DNA of 64,000 nt from Blastocatellia bacterium (GCA_016789265.1 JAEUQK010000031.1:79950-143949), one strand, 5' to 3'. Shown: positions 39,329-48,498, numbered from the stretch's first letter. Program-made: numbers and translations. Notes: generated from the letters alone by a model not told the origin.

Positions 39329-41050
39329 ATGCGCGATAAGGATCTTGCAGCACAACAAGAAGCCCGCGACAGTGTGGAAGCAGCACACAGCGCGTTCCTG
39401 CTGTTGTCCGGATTCGACCAGGCAAAGATCGACTCGATCTGCGAGGCGATGGCAAATGCTGCATTGGCCGATTCGGCTCGCCTTGGCCAGCTCGCACACG
39501 AAGAGACCGGTTACGGCAAACCTGAGGACAAAAGGGAAAAGAACCGCTTTGCTGCCGAAGACGTTTGGAACCACTTCCGCTCGATGCGAACAGTCGGAGT
39601 TGTTAAGGAGAACGAGAGCATCGTTGAGATAGCAAGTCCGCGGGGAGTCGTAGCCGCAATCATTCCATCAACAAATCCAACTTCGACCGCGATCTTCAAG
39701 GTCATAATCTCGATCAAATCCCGAAACGCGATCGTACTTTCACCTCATCCTTCTGCAGCTAAATGTATTGCAGAGACAACGCGTATCATGCGGGATGCCG
39801 GTATTGCAAATGGTTTACCCGCCGAAGCAATACATTGCCTGCAGACATCATCGATCGAAGGGACTGAAACACTAATGAAGCACAAGAAGACGGCGGTCAT
39901 ACTTGCGACCGGCGGCATAGGGCTTGTGCGTGCTGCATACTCGTCGGGCAAACCGGCGTTCGGCGTAGGTCCCGGAAACGTTCCGGTTTACATAGAAAGC
40001 TCAGCAGACGTTCAAAAGGCTGTCGCGGATATCCTTACCGGTACCTGTTTTGATAACGGGACGATATGTGCCTCTGAACAGTCAGTAGTAGTCGATTCTG
40101 CAGTTGCGGCTCAGGTCCGCGAGCAGTTTAGGCGACAGGGAGGTCATTTTCTCAATCCTAAGGAATCGGAACTGGTTGGGGAGATCCTCGTTACGCCGCA
40201 GAGAACGCTGAACCCCGCGATCGTCGGAAGGTCCGCTCAGCACATAGCGAGCTTGGCGGGCGTCAGTGTACCCGATTCTACGAGGTGCTTATTAGCCGAT
40301 TGCGCTGGTGTAGGACGCGACTTTCCGTGGTCGATCGAAAAACTTTCGCCGACGTTGGCTTTCTTTGTCGTGGACGGCGTCGAACAAGCTGCGGCGAAAT
40401 GTGACGAGATCCTGCATTTTGGCGGAATGGGCCACACGGCGGGTATGCATACCCGCGACCGCCAAAAGGCTATCGAGTACGGCAAAAAAATGCCGGCGTC
40501 GCGGATCGTGATCAACTCACCTACCACGCACGGAGCGATCGGTCTGTCGACGGACCTCGCTCCATCAATGACGTTGGGGTGTGGATCGTGGGGTGGAAAT
40601 GTCACTTCGGATAATGTCTCGCCGATCCACCTGATGGACATCAAACGGGTAGCGTTCGAAACCAAACCTGTCAATAGGCCTTTTGCCGCTCAGGTTGTTT
40701 CTAGTTCGACGGGTCGTCGGACAGTAAGCCGAGATCAGGTTGCAGCACTTGTCGACAAATTCCTCTCGACTAAGGTCACCGAAATTCCCAAGTCCGAACC
40801 TGCGATACCCAGCGAACGGCCCGTCGCTGTACCTCCGATCGATTCACCTGTCAAGACCGTGATCCATGAGTTCAAGCCGCAGTCCCTTACCGAAGATGGC
40901 GACAAGGCGGACCCCGTCGATTTTGTAAGTGAAACCGACGTACGCGCTGCGATCGAAAAAGGCCACAAGATCTATATCAATTCCAAGACGATCCTTACGC
41001 CGTCTGCCCGTGATCTAGGTGAGGAAAAGGATGTATTTGCACGTGTCTAG
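39329..41050 (+). CDS. CoA-acylating aldehyde dehydrogenase (microcompartment type)
   Basis: 573 residues. An aldehyde dehydrogenase of the PduP/EutE type, without AdhE fusion: CoA-acylating enzymes convert short-chain aldehydes plus CoA and NAD to acyl-CoA. Catalytic Cys247 lies in [15 protein letters not shown]-site motifs [12 protein letters not shown] and [20 protein letters not shown] are present. The core ends near residue 470. About 100 extra C-terminal residues follow: a Pro/Ser-rich linker (residues 490-530) and a terminal segment [20 protein letters not shown] followed by [10 protein letters not shown]. This resembles tails found on other microcompartment enzymes and may be an encapsulation signal (inference). 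It sits between BMC-H1 and the VWA gene, overlapping the latter by 20 bases. Confidence 0.9.
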   Translation: MRDKDLAAQQEARDSVEAAHSAFLLLSGFDQAKIDSICEAMANAALADSARLGQLAHEETGYGKPEDKREKNRFAAEDVWNHFRSMRTVGVVKENESIVEIASPRGVVAAIIPSTNPTSTAIFKVIISIKSRNAIVLSPHPSAAKCIAETTRIMRDAGIANGLPAEAIHCLQTSSIEGTETLMKHKKTAVILATGGIGLVRAAYSSGKPAFGVGPGNVPVYIESSADVQKAVADILTGTCFDNGTICASEQSVVVDSAVAAQVREQFRRQGGHFLNPKESELVGEILVTPQRTLNPAIVGRSAQHIASLAGVSVPDSTRCLLADCAGVGRDFPWSIEKLSPTLAFFVVDGVEQAAAKCDEILHFGGMGHTAGMHTRDRQKAIEYGKKMPASRIVINSPTTHGAIGLSTDLAPSMTLGCGSWGGNVTSDNVSPIHLMDIKRVAFETKPVNRPFAAQVVSSSTGRRTVSRDQVAALVDKFLSTKVTEIPKSEPAIPSERPVAVPPIDSPVKTVIHEFKPQSLTEDGDKADPVDFVSETDVRAAIEKGHKIYINSKTILTPSARDLGEEKDVFARV

Positions 41051-41702
41051 GCGATTCCCGATCATGATCGTGTTTTGGTTCGTGCTAGCGGCGCCCACCC
41101 TTGTCCTTTCCCAGAAAGACAATTCCGATGGCGCGGTTCAAGCAAATAATAACCTGGCCTTGAGCTACGGATTTGTCATCGACAATTCCGGCTCGTTCAG
41201 GTTAATGCTGGAAAATGTGATCTTGTTCACAAACGCGATCATCAAAGAGAATACACCGGATGATGAGGCGTTTCTTGTCCGATACATCGGGGTCGATAAG
41301 GTCACCTTGGAACAGGATCTGACGGGTTCGAAAAGCGACCTTATCGATGCAGCCGAGGCAATGTATATCGAAGGCGGGCAGGCAGCAATGATAGATGCAG
41401 TTGGGTTTTCCGCGAAACATCTGTCGGAAAACGCCCGGTCAGGCGAAAGCCGAGCCAGAATACTCATTTTGATCACGGATGGCGATGACCGTGGAAGCGT
41501 CGCAAAGCTCGAAACTACTATTCAATTTCTTAGGGAAAATAAGATCAAGGTCATCGCAATTGCCGTGAGCGATGAAAAGGTTCAGACCAAGGCGCTCGAC
41601 CGACTTACGCGTGATACCGGCGGAAAGCTATTCGTTATGAAGAGTGCTGTCCAATTGCCCTCGGCTGGGCAAGAAGTTGCAGCCTTCATCCGGAAGCCGT
41701 AA
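41031..41702 (+). CDS. Secreted VWA-domain protein inside the microcompartment operon
   Basis: 223 residues from the ATG at 41031 (AGGAAAAGG just upstream); it overlaps the end of the aldehyde dehydrogenase gene by 20 bases, suggesting translational coupling. Signal peptide ([14 protein letters not shown]). The rest is one VWA domain with a MIDAS: DNSGS (about residue 49) and the later ITDGDD. It lacks the Ig-like N-terminal domain of acidobacterial VWFA-related proteins but is clearly a paralogue of the protein at 42589-43641 (shared YIEGGQ-x-A-x-IDAV stretch). Metal-dependent ligand binding outside the cytoplasm is expected, which is odd for a microcompartment operon. Confidence 0.85.
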   Translation: MYLHVSRRFPIMIVFWFVLAAPTLVLSQKDNSDGAVQANNNLALSYGFVIDNSGSFRLMLENVILFTNAIIKENTPDDEAFLVRYIGVDKVTLEQDLTGSKSDLIDAAEAMYIEGGQAAMIDAVGFSAKHLSENARSGESRARILILITDGDDRGSVAKLETTIQFLRENKIKVIAIAVSDEKVQTKALDRLTRDTGGKLFVMKSAVQLPSAGQEVAAFIRKP

Positions 41703-41717
41703 ATTATTCATTGTCAT

Positions 41718-42062
41718 ATGCCGGAGACTGCCGTCAAACAGCCTATCTGCGATATTTGCGGAGCTGAGGTCCGCGATGGATCACTCTATTGCTATAATTG
41801 CGGAGGATCGGTTTCTCAGGCTGGCGTGGACGACGCAGTTGAGACGCGAGCCGATGGGAATGGGTTACCGGCAAAGGCATATCCGGATCCTCCATCCCGA
41901 TCCGATAGGCAGAGCTCTCGACGAAGAAGGTCTACCCGAGGCCGCTCAAATGAAGTAGTCTGGGAGCCAAGGACGGGAATTTCTACCGGGTTCATAGTGG
42001 GCTCATTGATCTTCGTTCTGATCGCCGTGGCCCTTTTGCTCATTGCGAACTACTTGAAATAA
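41718..42062 (+). CDS. Zinc-ribbon protein with C-terminal membrane anchor
   Basis: 114 residues. N-terminal zinc ribbon CDICGAEVRDGSLYCYNCGG (two CxxC pairs), a disordered Arg/Ser-rich middle (RSSRRRRSTRGRS-like) and one membrane helix (GFIVGSLIFVLIAVALLLIA) near the C-terminus, a tail-anchored layout. Begins 15 bases after the VWA gene. Function unknown; it could tether a shell or enzyme to the inner membrane. The reading frame continues as membrane-helix-like code after its TAA stop. Confidence 0.8.
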   Translation: MPETAVKQPICDICGAEVRDGSLYCYNCGGSVSQAGVDDAVETRADGNGLPAKAYPDPPSRSDRQSSRRRRSTRGRSNEVVWEPRTGISTGFIVGSLIFVLIAVALLLIANYLK

Positions 42063-42173
42063 CATCTATTCGAGGTCGCGATTTTAACTTTTTTTGTTGC
42101 GATCTACGCCGGTGTGGCGCTGATTTCGGTGTTACTGCTGATCTGCGGTATCAAGAAGAGAACGAAACGGTGA
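42063..42173 (+). other. In-frame hydrophobic stretch after the stop (possible small membrane protein)
   Basis: In the same frame as the preceding gene, 36 codons follow its TAA without interruption up to TGA at 42171-42173. They encode a convincing membrane helix with a basic tail (FEVAILTFFVAIYAGVALIS, later ICGIKKRTKR). There is no ATG, GTG or TTG near its beginning; the first GTG would leave only 19 residues. Either a non-canonical start, stop-codon readthrough, or the lost second helix of the zinc-ribbon protein. Not a confident gene. Confidence 0.35.
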
Positions 42174-42191
42174 AGGTTTCAGGATAATCAA

Positions 42192-42509
42192 ATGGAAGCA
42201 CTTGGAATGGTCGAATGTATGGGGCTCGTCGCGATGATCGAGGCGGCGGACGCTATGGTCAAAGCGGCCAATGTCAAGTTGGTCGGCTATGAGAAGATCG
42301 ACGCCGGATTGGTCACCGCTATCGTCCGCGGTGAGGTCGGAGCAGTAAAAGCCGCGGTCGACGCGGGGGCCGCGGCCGCGCGCCGTATAGGTACAGTAAC
42401 CGCCGTCCATGTTATTCCGCGTCCGCACGGTGAGGTCGATGAGGGCATTCCGGTGCTGCACACCGGCGAGACGAATCGAAAGAAGATCTCAGGTTCGGTT
42501 CCAGAATGA
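42192..42509 (+). CDS. Bacterial microcompartment shell protein, hexameric (BMC-H 2)
   Basis: 105 residues. A canonical single BMC domain ([50 protein letters not shown]) with a short tail. The pore loop reads KIDAGLVTA, placing an Asp where PduA/EutM-type proteins have Gly-Ser, so its pore chemistry probably differs from BMC-H1 (YIGAGYMT). Last gene of the operon; a strong terminator follows. Together with BMC-H1 it could form mixed facets, but no vertex protein gene is seen nearby. Confidence 0.95.
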   Translation: MEALGMVECMGLVAMIEAADAMVKAANVKLVGYEKIDAGLVTAIVRGEVGAVKAAVDAGAAAARRIGTVTAVHVIPRPHGEVDEGIPVLHTGETNRKKISGSVPE

Positions 42510-42531
42510 TCTGAAGCTAGACAGGGACTTG

Positions 42532-42570
42532 AAAAGGCGAGGAAGATCTATGATCAACCTCGCCTTTTCG
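42532..42570 (+). terminator. Terminator of the microcompartment operon
   Basis: Perfect 12-bp stem GAAAAGGCGAGG / CCTCGCCTTTTC (42532-42543, 42559-42570) with a 15-base loop and A/T-rich flanks. It is symmetrical, so it may also end the convergent VWA transcript. Confidence 0.8.
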
Positions 42571-42588
42571 ATATTCCTGTCAGCCTGC

Positions 42589-43641
42589 TCAATTCACCTT
42601 TGGCGGTGCACCTTCTTTCTCAGCGATGCGGCCCGCTTTAGTAATGGCGATGCGTTTCTGACTGTTCGGGCCGTCGTTCACCGAAACCTTTATGTTGCGG
42701 AATGTACCGTCCTTTCGGTCGTTCGACGGTATGTAACCGATCGAATACTGGGTTCGAAGTTCGCTTGCAATGTCCTTTGCGATCGATGCCAACTCGTTTG
42801 CCGTAGCTGGAAAGTAAGCCTTACCGCCGGTCGCGCCCGACAATCGTTCGAGGAATGCCTTCGCTTTGCCTTGGGGACTCTTACTTATGAATCCCTTTTC
42901 AGAGCTCAGGTCTTTAATGAATCCAACAACGAAGATCTGGACATCCGATTCCTTTAGCAGTTCCAAGAGCTGAGCCTCACTATAGTAGCTCGATCGGTCT
43001 TCTCCGTCGGTAACAAGGATAATAGCCCTCCTTGTCCTATCAAGGTCCTTTTGGGGGGTCTGCTGTTCGTTAAGGCGTCCGACAGCTAGATAAACCGCGT
43101 CTATGATCGCAGTCTGGCCGCCCTCGATGTACATATTATCGAGTGCGTCGTTAAGGTCGGTCTTGCTCTTAGTAAATTCCTGCAGTACCTCGATCTTGTC
43201 TGAACTTACAAACCTGATCACAGCCGTCTCATCATCTTGTCGGTTTGCGGCAACGAGTATTTTACCGGCCTCGATAACCTGTTCGATCTGCGGACGAAGC
43301 GATCCCGAGTTATCGATCACCAAGGAATAATTTGCCGGAACCTCGGCCTTGGAAAAGAAATCGATCTGTTGGGGGACTCCATCCTCAAAGATCTTGAATT
43401 CACTTTGAGCGAGGTTGTTTACCGGCCGGTTGTTTCTGTCCACTACACGGACACTGATATTTACAAGCTCAGTGTCGATCTTGATCTCCTGATCTTCGAG
43501 CCTCGGCGTAGGCGAGACCTTGGGTGATGGTGTAGGGGTAGGGCCAACCGCCGGCGATTGTGCCATCACAGCACTGGTTAAGATCGTAACTGTACCCGCA
43601 AGAATTAGCGTACGGATGTGCAAGGCTCGTATTTTCATCAC
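42589..43641 (-). CDS. VWFA-related acidobacterial protein (A)
   Basis: 350 residues. Signal peptide, a Pro/Thr-rich linker, then the Ig-like N-terminal module of acidobacterial VWA proteins (VNISVRVVDRNNRPVNNLAQ; FKIFEDGVPQQIDFFS) and a VWA domain with MIDAS DNSGSLR and VTDGED. The C-terminal strand region YSIGYIPSNDRKDGTFRNIK is typical. Exported; partner unknown. Close paralogue of the short VWA protein in the adjacent microcompartment operon. Second gene of a minus-strand pair, 10 bases after the other VWA gene. Confidence 0.9.
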   Translation of the reverse strand: MMKIRALHIRTLILAGTVTILTSAVMAQSPAVGPTPTPSPKVSPTPRLEDQEIKIDTELVNISVRVVDRNNRPVNNLAQSEFKIFEDGVPQQIDFFSKAEVPANYSLVIDNSGSLRPQIEQVIEAGKILVAANRQDDETAVIRFVSSDKIEVLQEFTKSKTDLNDALDNMYIEGGQTAIIDAVYLAVGRLNEQQTPQKDLDRTRRAIILVTDGEDRSSYYSEAQLLELLKESDVQIFVVGFIKDLSSEKGFISKSPQGKAKAFLERLSGATGGKAYFPATANELASIAKDIASELRTQYSIGYIPSNDRKDGTFRNIKVSVNDGPNSQKRIAITKAGRIAEKEGAPPKVN

Positions 43642-43651
43642 TTAAGCAAAG

Positions 43652-44641
43652 TCACTGTAATTCCGAAAACGGTGTGGCGTAATAGCCTTCCCGGCTTCGG
43701 ACAGTTAGACGCGGCAACCCGCGTGGAGGTTTGACCTTAACTTTAACTTTATGCCATTTTCCGTCCGGCTGGAAGTTTGGCGGCGTATAGCCAACAGAGT
43801 ATTGATGACGGAGTTCAAGCGCGATGCGCTCAAATATCTCGTCCATTTCAGCATCGCCGGCCGGATAGAACGAACGGCCTCCGGTCACAGATGTAAGTTC
43901 GTCCAGAAAAGATTGTCCCATTACGCCCAGTGCGCTTGTCTGGTCACCCCCGCCAAGTATGCCGACTGCGTATGTTACGATGTCCGATTCCTTCATTAAC
44001 CGCTTAACTTCGCCGAAATTATATCGGGAAGCGTTGTCCTGACCGTCGCTTATTATTAGCAGAGCTTTCTTCTGGTGGGTGCCTCGGGAAACACGTTCCA
44101 ATCCCAAATAGACCGCATCATAAAGGGCAGTATTGTTCTTAGGCTGAACAAGAGTAAGTTTTTGAAGGACCGCATCACCGTCTCGGGTTCTGTCAAGTAA
44201 AAGCTGTGCCCGCTTATTAAAGGCGATCAGAAAATACTCGTCTGAAGGGTGGCTTGTATTGATGAACCGCGAAAGAGCGTTTCTTGCTTTTGCGATCTTT
44301 TCTCCGCTCATCGAGCCCGAAACGTCAAAGAGTATCCCGACGGATGCGGGCGAATCACTGTCGCTAAAAAATGTGATCTGCTGTTCCTGGCCATTGTCGG
44401 TTACCGTAAACGCATTCTTGTTCAAACCGGATACATATCGGCCATAAAGGTCAGTAACCGTAAGCGTAAGAGTAATTAGATCGGTCTTAACAGTGATAGA
44501 ACGCGGGTCAACCTCCGGCGTGGCGGTAGGTACGGGTTTCTGCGCGTTCAAGGGGCCTACAAAAGTAAACCCGAAAAGCAGACCCGCAAAAAATCTTATT
44601 AGCCCGCGTTTGTAAAGAACAACAGATACCGAAAGGCCCAT
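43652..44641 (-). CDS. VWFA-related acidobacterial protein (B)
   Basis: 329 residues. Signal peptide ending near LNAQ, Ig-like module (LTLTVTDLYGRYVSGLNKNA) and VWA domain with the full MIDAS DVSGSMSG and IISDGQD; ends YSVGYTPPNFQPDGKWHKVK. First gene of the minus-strand pair. Probably an exported metal-dependent adhesion or scaffold protein; function unknown, family abundant in Acidobacteriota. Confidence 0.9.
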   Translation of the reverse strand: MGLSVSVVLYKRGLIRFFAGLLFGFTFVGPLNAQKPVPTATPEVDPRSITVKTDLITLTLTVTDLYGRYVSGLNKNAFTVTDNGQEQQITFFSDSDSPASVGILFDVSGSMSGEKIAKARNALSRFINTSHPSDEYFLIAFNKRAQLLLDRTRDGDAVLQKLTLVQPKNNTALYDAVYLGLERVSRGTHQKKALLIISDGQDNASRYNFGEVKRLMKESDIVTYAVGILGGGDQTSALGVMGQSFLDELTSVTGGRSFYPAGDAEMDEIFERIALELRHQYSVGYTPPNFQPDGKWHKVKVKVKPPRGLPRLTVRSREGYYATPFSELQ

Positions 44642-44788
44642 AATATCTCCGGTTCGAATGACTAAATTCTATTTATCTGATACACGTTCCGCAAGATGTA
44701 TTTTGATGAACGACACGCCACTTAAGTTGTTTGCGGTCAAAAATTTCGCCGTACGGCTAAAACACGCAACAATTTGTGTGAAAAGGCG

Positions 44789-44797
44789 TGATATACT
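44789..44797 (+). promoter_or_regulatory. Candidate extended -10 promoter for the pilC-pilB genes
   Basis: TGATATACT (extended -10, TATACT at 44792-44797) about 80 bases before the pilC/gspF ATG. The -35 region is weak (ACAATT at 17-base spacing). Confidence 0.4.
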
Positions 44798-44876
44798 TCG
44801 TTGGTCCGGACTGCTTGAAATCTGAGATCTCCGGCCATCAACTTCCTCGATTCGCGCGATCGAACCTGTACTATTC

Positions 44877-46112
44877 ATGGCTGAATTCATTTGCCGTCTC
44901 GGCACTCCGACTGGAGAGATAGTTACCCGCCTTGTCGAAGCTACGGCTGCTTCCGATGCACGGACACAGCTCGAAGAAGACGGCTATAAGGTATTTGACA
45001 TAGCTTCGGCCGACGGGAGTATATTTTCCGGTCTTAAGCCCGGCGGTTCAAAAGGCCGGATAAAGCAGTCGGATTTTCTGCTCTTCAACCAACAACTTTC
45101 AGCGTTATTAAGGGCAGGAATACCCATTCTTCAATCTGTCGGGCTTCTAAAGACAAGGTCCGCATCCGCAAATCTTCGCAATGTGCTTGTAGATGTCGAG
45201 GAAAAGATCAAAAACGGGTATTCGCTTTCTCAGGCGTTCGAAGCTCAGGGAAATTTCCCAAAGATCTACACCGCGTCGATACTGTCAGGTGAAAAGAGCG
45301 GTGCTTTAGACGAAGTTTTGCTAAGGTACGTCGAGTACCTCAAACGAAGCGTAGGCATCGCCCGTAAACTCCGGGGAGCTTTGGCCTATCCCGCATTCCT
45401 CATGGTCGCGGCGACACTCATGGTTGCGTTTCTGACGCTCTATATCGTTCCGCGGATGTCAGATCTTTTCAAGAACCTTGCGGCGAACAGGAGTTTGCCT
45501 ACGGTTACGCTAGCGGTCCTTTGGATATCAAACACGATAGCAGCAAATATCTGGTGGATCTTGCCGACAATAATTATTGCGGGTCTTGCTCTGTTCATAT
45601 GGCTGCGCACTGACTCAGGCCTGTTGACCTTACATCGTTTTTTGCTAAAGCTTCCGATCGCAGGTGCGCTGATCCGACAAATGGCTACGGCGCAACTCGC
45701 GCGCTCACTATCGACTCTTTTGTCGGGCGGTATCACGGTGCCGGATTCTTGGGAGATATCTTCACAGGCACTTAACAACCTCGAACTTCGTCGACGCAGC
45801 CAAGCGGTACTGCCGCTCATCCGTGAGGGCCGCGGATTTACCGAATCGCTGCAAAAGGCAGAATGGCTGCCGGAGCTTGCCCTCGACATGATCGGCATTG
45901 GCGAAGGTTCGGGCAGCCTTCGGGAGATGCTGGACGAAGTAGCGTCGTTCTACGATGCGGAAGCTGAGGTCAAACTCGAACAGCTTACCACTCTGCTTGA
46001 GCCGCTCATTCTCGTTATTATGGCCGTGATCGTACTTGCTATATTGCTGGCGATCTATCTTCCGATCATTCAAACCATTTCAGCCGGTCCGATGGGCGGA
46101 CGTGGGCGTTAG
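44877..46112 (+). CDS. pilC: Type IV pilus / type II secretion inner-membrane platform protein
   Basis: 411 residues. Two GspF domains (about residues 75-195 and 275-400), each followed by membrane helices; family motifs FNQQLSALLRAGIPILQSV, GEKSGALDEVL and IGEGSGSLREMLDEVASFYD. Forms the membrane platform on which the PilB/GspE motor turns. Followed by the motor gene after 14 bases. Pilin and secretin genes are not nearby, so pilus versus secretion cannot be decided. Confidence 0.92.
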   Translation: MAEFICRLGTPTGEIVTRLVEATAASDARTQLEEDGYKVFDIASADGSIFSGLKPGGSKGRIKQSDFLLFNQQLSALLRAGIPILQSVGLLKTRSASANLRNVLVDVEEKIKNGYSLSQAFEAQGNFPKIYTASILSGEKSGALDEVLLRYVEYLKRSVGIARKLRGALAYPAFLMVAATLMVAFLTLYIVPRMSDLFKNLAANRSLPTVTLAVLWISNTIAANIWWILPTIIIAGLALFIWLRTDSGLLTLHRFLLKLPIAGALIRQMATAQLARSLSTLLSGGITVPDSWEISSQALNNLELRRRSQAVLPLIREGRGFTESLQKAEWLPELALDMIGIGEGSGSLREMLDEVASFYDAEAEVKLEQLTTLLEPLILVIMAVIVLAILLAIYLPIIQTISAGPMGGRGR

Positions 46113-46126
46113 TTTGGGGTCACATT

Positions 46127-47809
46127 ATGAATTCGACATCGACAGGCAATAGCGCAAACGTTTCTTCACCAAAGATCGAACTTTCGGACTTCATTGAAAA
46201 CGAACCGCCCGAAGTCATCGGAGCTAAACAACTTGCGCGACGGTACCGTCTTCCGTATATCGATCTGCTGCCGCCAGATCAGGAATCGCCGATCGACTAT
46301 GAAGAACTGGCTCTGATACCCGTCGAGCTGATGCTCAGAAATCATTTTGTTCCTCTTAAACGCGAGGGACGTAGCCTTCATGCGGCAATGGCGGACCCGT
46401 CGAACTTAGAAGTACTAGACGAACTGGAAAACGCGCTTGACGTTCGAATCGTGCCCTATGTTGCGACCCAGGGTGCGATCGATGTCATTCTTAAACGAGG
46501 TGATGCTACCCAACGTGTCCTGCAGGAAGCCGCGCAGGGTTTCAAGATCTCATTGGTCAAAGAGACCGAACAGGGCGAAGAGGTCCTGGATCTTGACCGG
46601 CTGGCGACCGATTCGGACATGTCTCCGATCATTAAGCTGGTCGATACCATCATCTACAATGCGATGGAATCGCGGGCATCGGATATCCATATCGAAGCCG
46701 GCGACCGGGACGTTCGCGTAAAATTCCGAATTGACGGAGCATTGTATTCGAAAGTCGATCCGATCGACATTGCTTATCACCAAACATTGATCTCGCGAAT
46801 CAAGGTCATGTCCGAACTCGACATCGCCGAACGCCGAGTGCCGCAAGACGGACGCTTCCGTGTACGTTACAAAGGGCGAACGGTGGATTTCCGTGTGTCG
46901 ATCTTACCCTCCGCGTTTGGTGAGAATTGTGTGATACGTATTCTCGATAAGGAACAGATATCCGAAGAATTCAAAAATCTCAGTCTCGATGTCGTCGGAT
47001 TTGATCCCGAGGACTTGCGTCGTTTCCGGCTTTATATCAAAGAGCCGTACGGCATGGTACTCGTTACCGGCCCGACAGGTTCTGGTAAAACGACAACGCT
47101 TTACGCGGCTTTGAACGAGATCCGCAACGACGAGGATAAGATCATCACCATCGAAGATCCGGTCGAATATGTTCTGCAAGGGATCATGCAGATACCCGTA
47201 AACGAGAAGAAAGGATTGACCTTTGCCCGGGGCCTGCGTTCAATACTTCGTCACGACCCTGACAAGGTGATGGTCGGTGAGATCCGTGATGAGGAGACCG
47301 CTCAGATCGCGATCCAATCTGCACTTACGGGCCACCTCGTGTTTACGACCGTTCACGCAAACAACGTGATCGATGTTATAGGTCGATTTCTGAACATGGG
47401 CGTTGAACCATATAACTTCGTGTCGTCGCTTAACTGTGTACTTGCGCAGCGGTTGGTCCGACTGCTTTGCCACACCTGCAAACGACATTATGAACCGACG
47501 AATGAGGAGTTGTTTGAGTCCGGACTTCGGCCGGATGAAATAAGAGGGAAGGAGTTTTACCGAAACGTTGGCTGCGATGCATGCAATCACACCGGCTATC
47601 GCGGTCGAACTGCTATCCATGAGCTTTTGGACATGTCCGACCAGATCCGGGAAATGATAATTGAAAGACGTCCGGGATCGGAGATCCGACGGCAAGCCGA
47701 AAAAGAAGGACTATCCAGCCTTCGCGAGTCCGCGATCAAAAAGGTTTTTGCCGGTCACACGACGCTTTATGAGATAAACCGCGTTACGTTTGTTGAGGAA
47801 GTGAGATGA
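46127..47809 (+). CDS. pilB: Type IV pilus / type II secretion assembly ATPase
   Basis: 560 residues. N-terminal MshEN/GspE-N domain (about residues 30-165), then the motor domain: Walker A TGPTGSGKTTTL (about residue 315), Asp box ITIEDPVEY, Walker B with RHDPDKVMVGEIRDEETA, and His box TTVHANN. A tetra-Cys zinc site (CHTC...CDAC, about residues 449-490) matches PilB/GspE. Powers pilin or pseudopilin polymerisation. Its stop overlaps the next start (ATGA). Confidence 0.95.
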   Translation: MNSTSTGNSANVSSPKIELSDFIENEPPEVIGAKQLARRYRLPYIDLLPPDQESPIDYEELALIPVELMLRNHFVPLKREGRSLHAAMADPSNLEVLDELENALDVRIVPYVATQGAIDVILKRGDATQRVLQEAAQGFKISLVKETEQGEEVLDLDRLATDSDMSPIIKLVDTIIYNAMESRASDIHIEAGDRDVRVKFRIDGALYSKVDPIDIAYHQTLISRIKVMSELDIAERRVPQDGRFRVRYKGRTVDFRVSILPSAFGENCVIRILDKEQISEEFKNLSLDVVGFDPEDLRRFRLYIKEPYGMVLVTGPTGSGKTTTLYAALNEIRNDEDKIITIEDPVEYVLQGIMQIPVNEKKGLTFARGLRSILRHDPDKVMVGEIRDEETAQIAIQSALTGHLVFTTVHANNVIDVIGRFLNMGVEPYNFVSSLNCVLAQRLVRLLCHTCKRHYEPTNEELFESGLRPDEIRGKEFYRNVGCDACNHTGYRGRTAIHELLDMSDQIREMIIERRPGSEIRRQAEKEGLSSLRESAIKKVFAGHTTLYEINRVTFVEEVR

Positions 47810-48483
47810 GGTCGATCTTAGTTTGTTTTTTTGCGATCGTTGGCTTTACCTCTGCATTCGGCCAGATCGAGGGCAATCCGGAGAATTGGTGCCGTCAAGG
47901 TTTCTTCACACGCGATTCAAAGGAATTCAGCCTCGGAACCGTGAAAGGTTCAAAAGGGGCCAAAGCCTTTTTCTACAACGACTTCGAAGACAATTGTCCG
48001 GGGTCGCCATCATGCCGCGAGAAGGCATATTTGGTCCCGGGAAATGAGGTAGTTGTAAATCGCGTTCGGTCCGGTTTTGCATGTGCCTGGTACGAACCTT
48101 TAAAAGGCCAGACTCGTGTTGGATGGATCAAGGAAAGCGATCTGGGTATTACCAAACTCGTACCCGGCGGCTATCGTTCGTGGCTTGGCGAATGGACACA
48201 CGCCTGGAACGGCATTGTGTTTACCGAGAACAAACTGCCGGGCTTTTTGAACGTAACCGGGAACGCGACATGGAAAGGGTTAGGCGACAACGTGCATGTC
48301 GGTGAGATTGACGGTCGTTACGAACCAAAAGGTGGGGTGATCGAATATTCGGACGGCGATGGCGAGTATGACTGTCGTGCTACTCTGCGACTTTTGGGGA
48401 AATATCTTATCGTAGCCGACAATCTTAATTGCGGCGGTGTCAATGTAAGTTTCTCAGGAATTTACATCAAGAGGCGCCGTTGA
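47806..48483 (+). CDS. Secreted SH3-like protein of unknown function
   Basis: 225 residues, overlapping the previous stop by 4 bases. Signal peptide (cleavage near FGQ). The first mature half holds an SH3b-like segment (GNEVVVNRVRSGFACAWYEP to VGWIKESDLG); the second half is a beta-rich domain beginning WLGEWTHAWNGI and ending DNLNCGGVNVSFSGIYIKR. Six or more Cys suggest disulfides. Coupling to pilB may be fortuitous. Family seen as hypothetical in many Gram-negatives; function unknown. Confidence 0.78.
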   Translation: MRSILVCFFAIVGFTSAFGQIEGNPENWCRQGFFTRDSKEFSLGTVKGSKGAKAFFYNDFEDNCPGSPSCREKAYLVPGNEVVVNRVRSGFACAWYEPLKGQTRVGWIKESDLGITKLVPGGYRSWLGEWTHAWNGIVFTENKLPGFLNVTGNATWKGLGDNVHVGEIDGRYEPKGGVIEYSDGDGEYDCRATLRLLGKYLIVADNLNCGGVNVSFSGIYIKRRR

Positions 48484-48498
48484 TACGATGCCCAAGCG

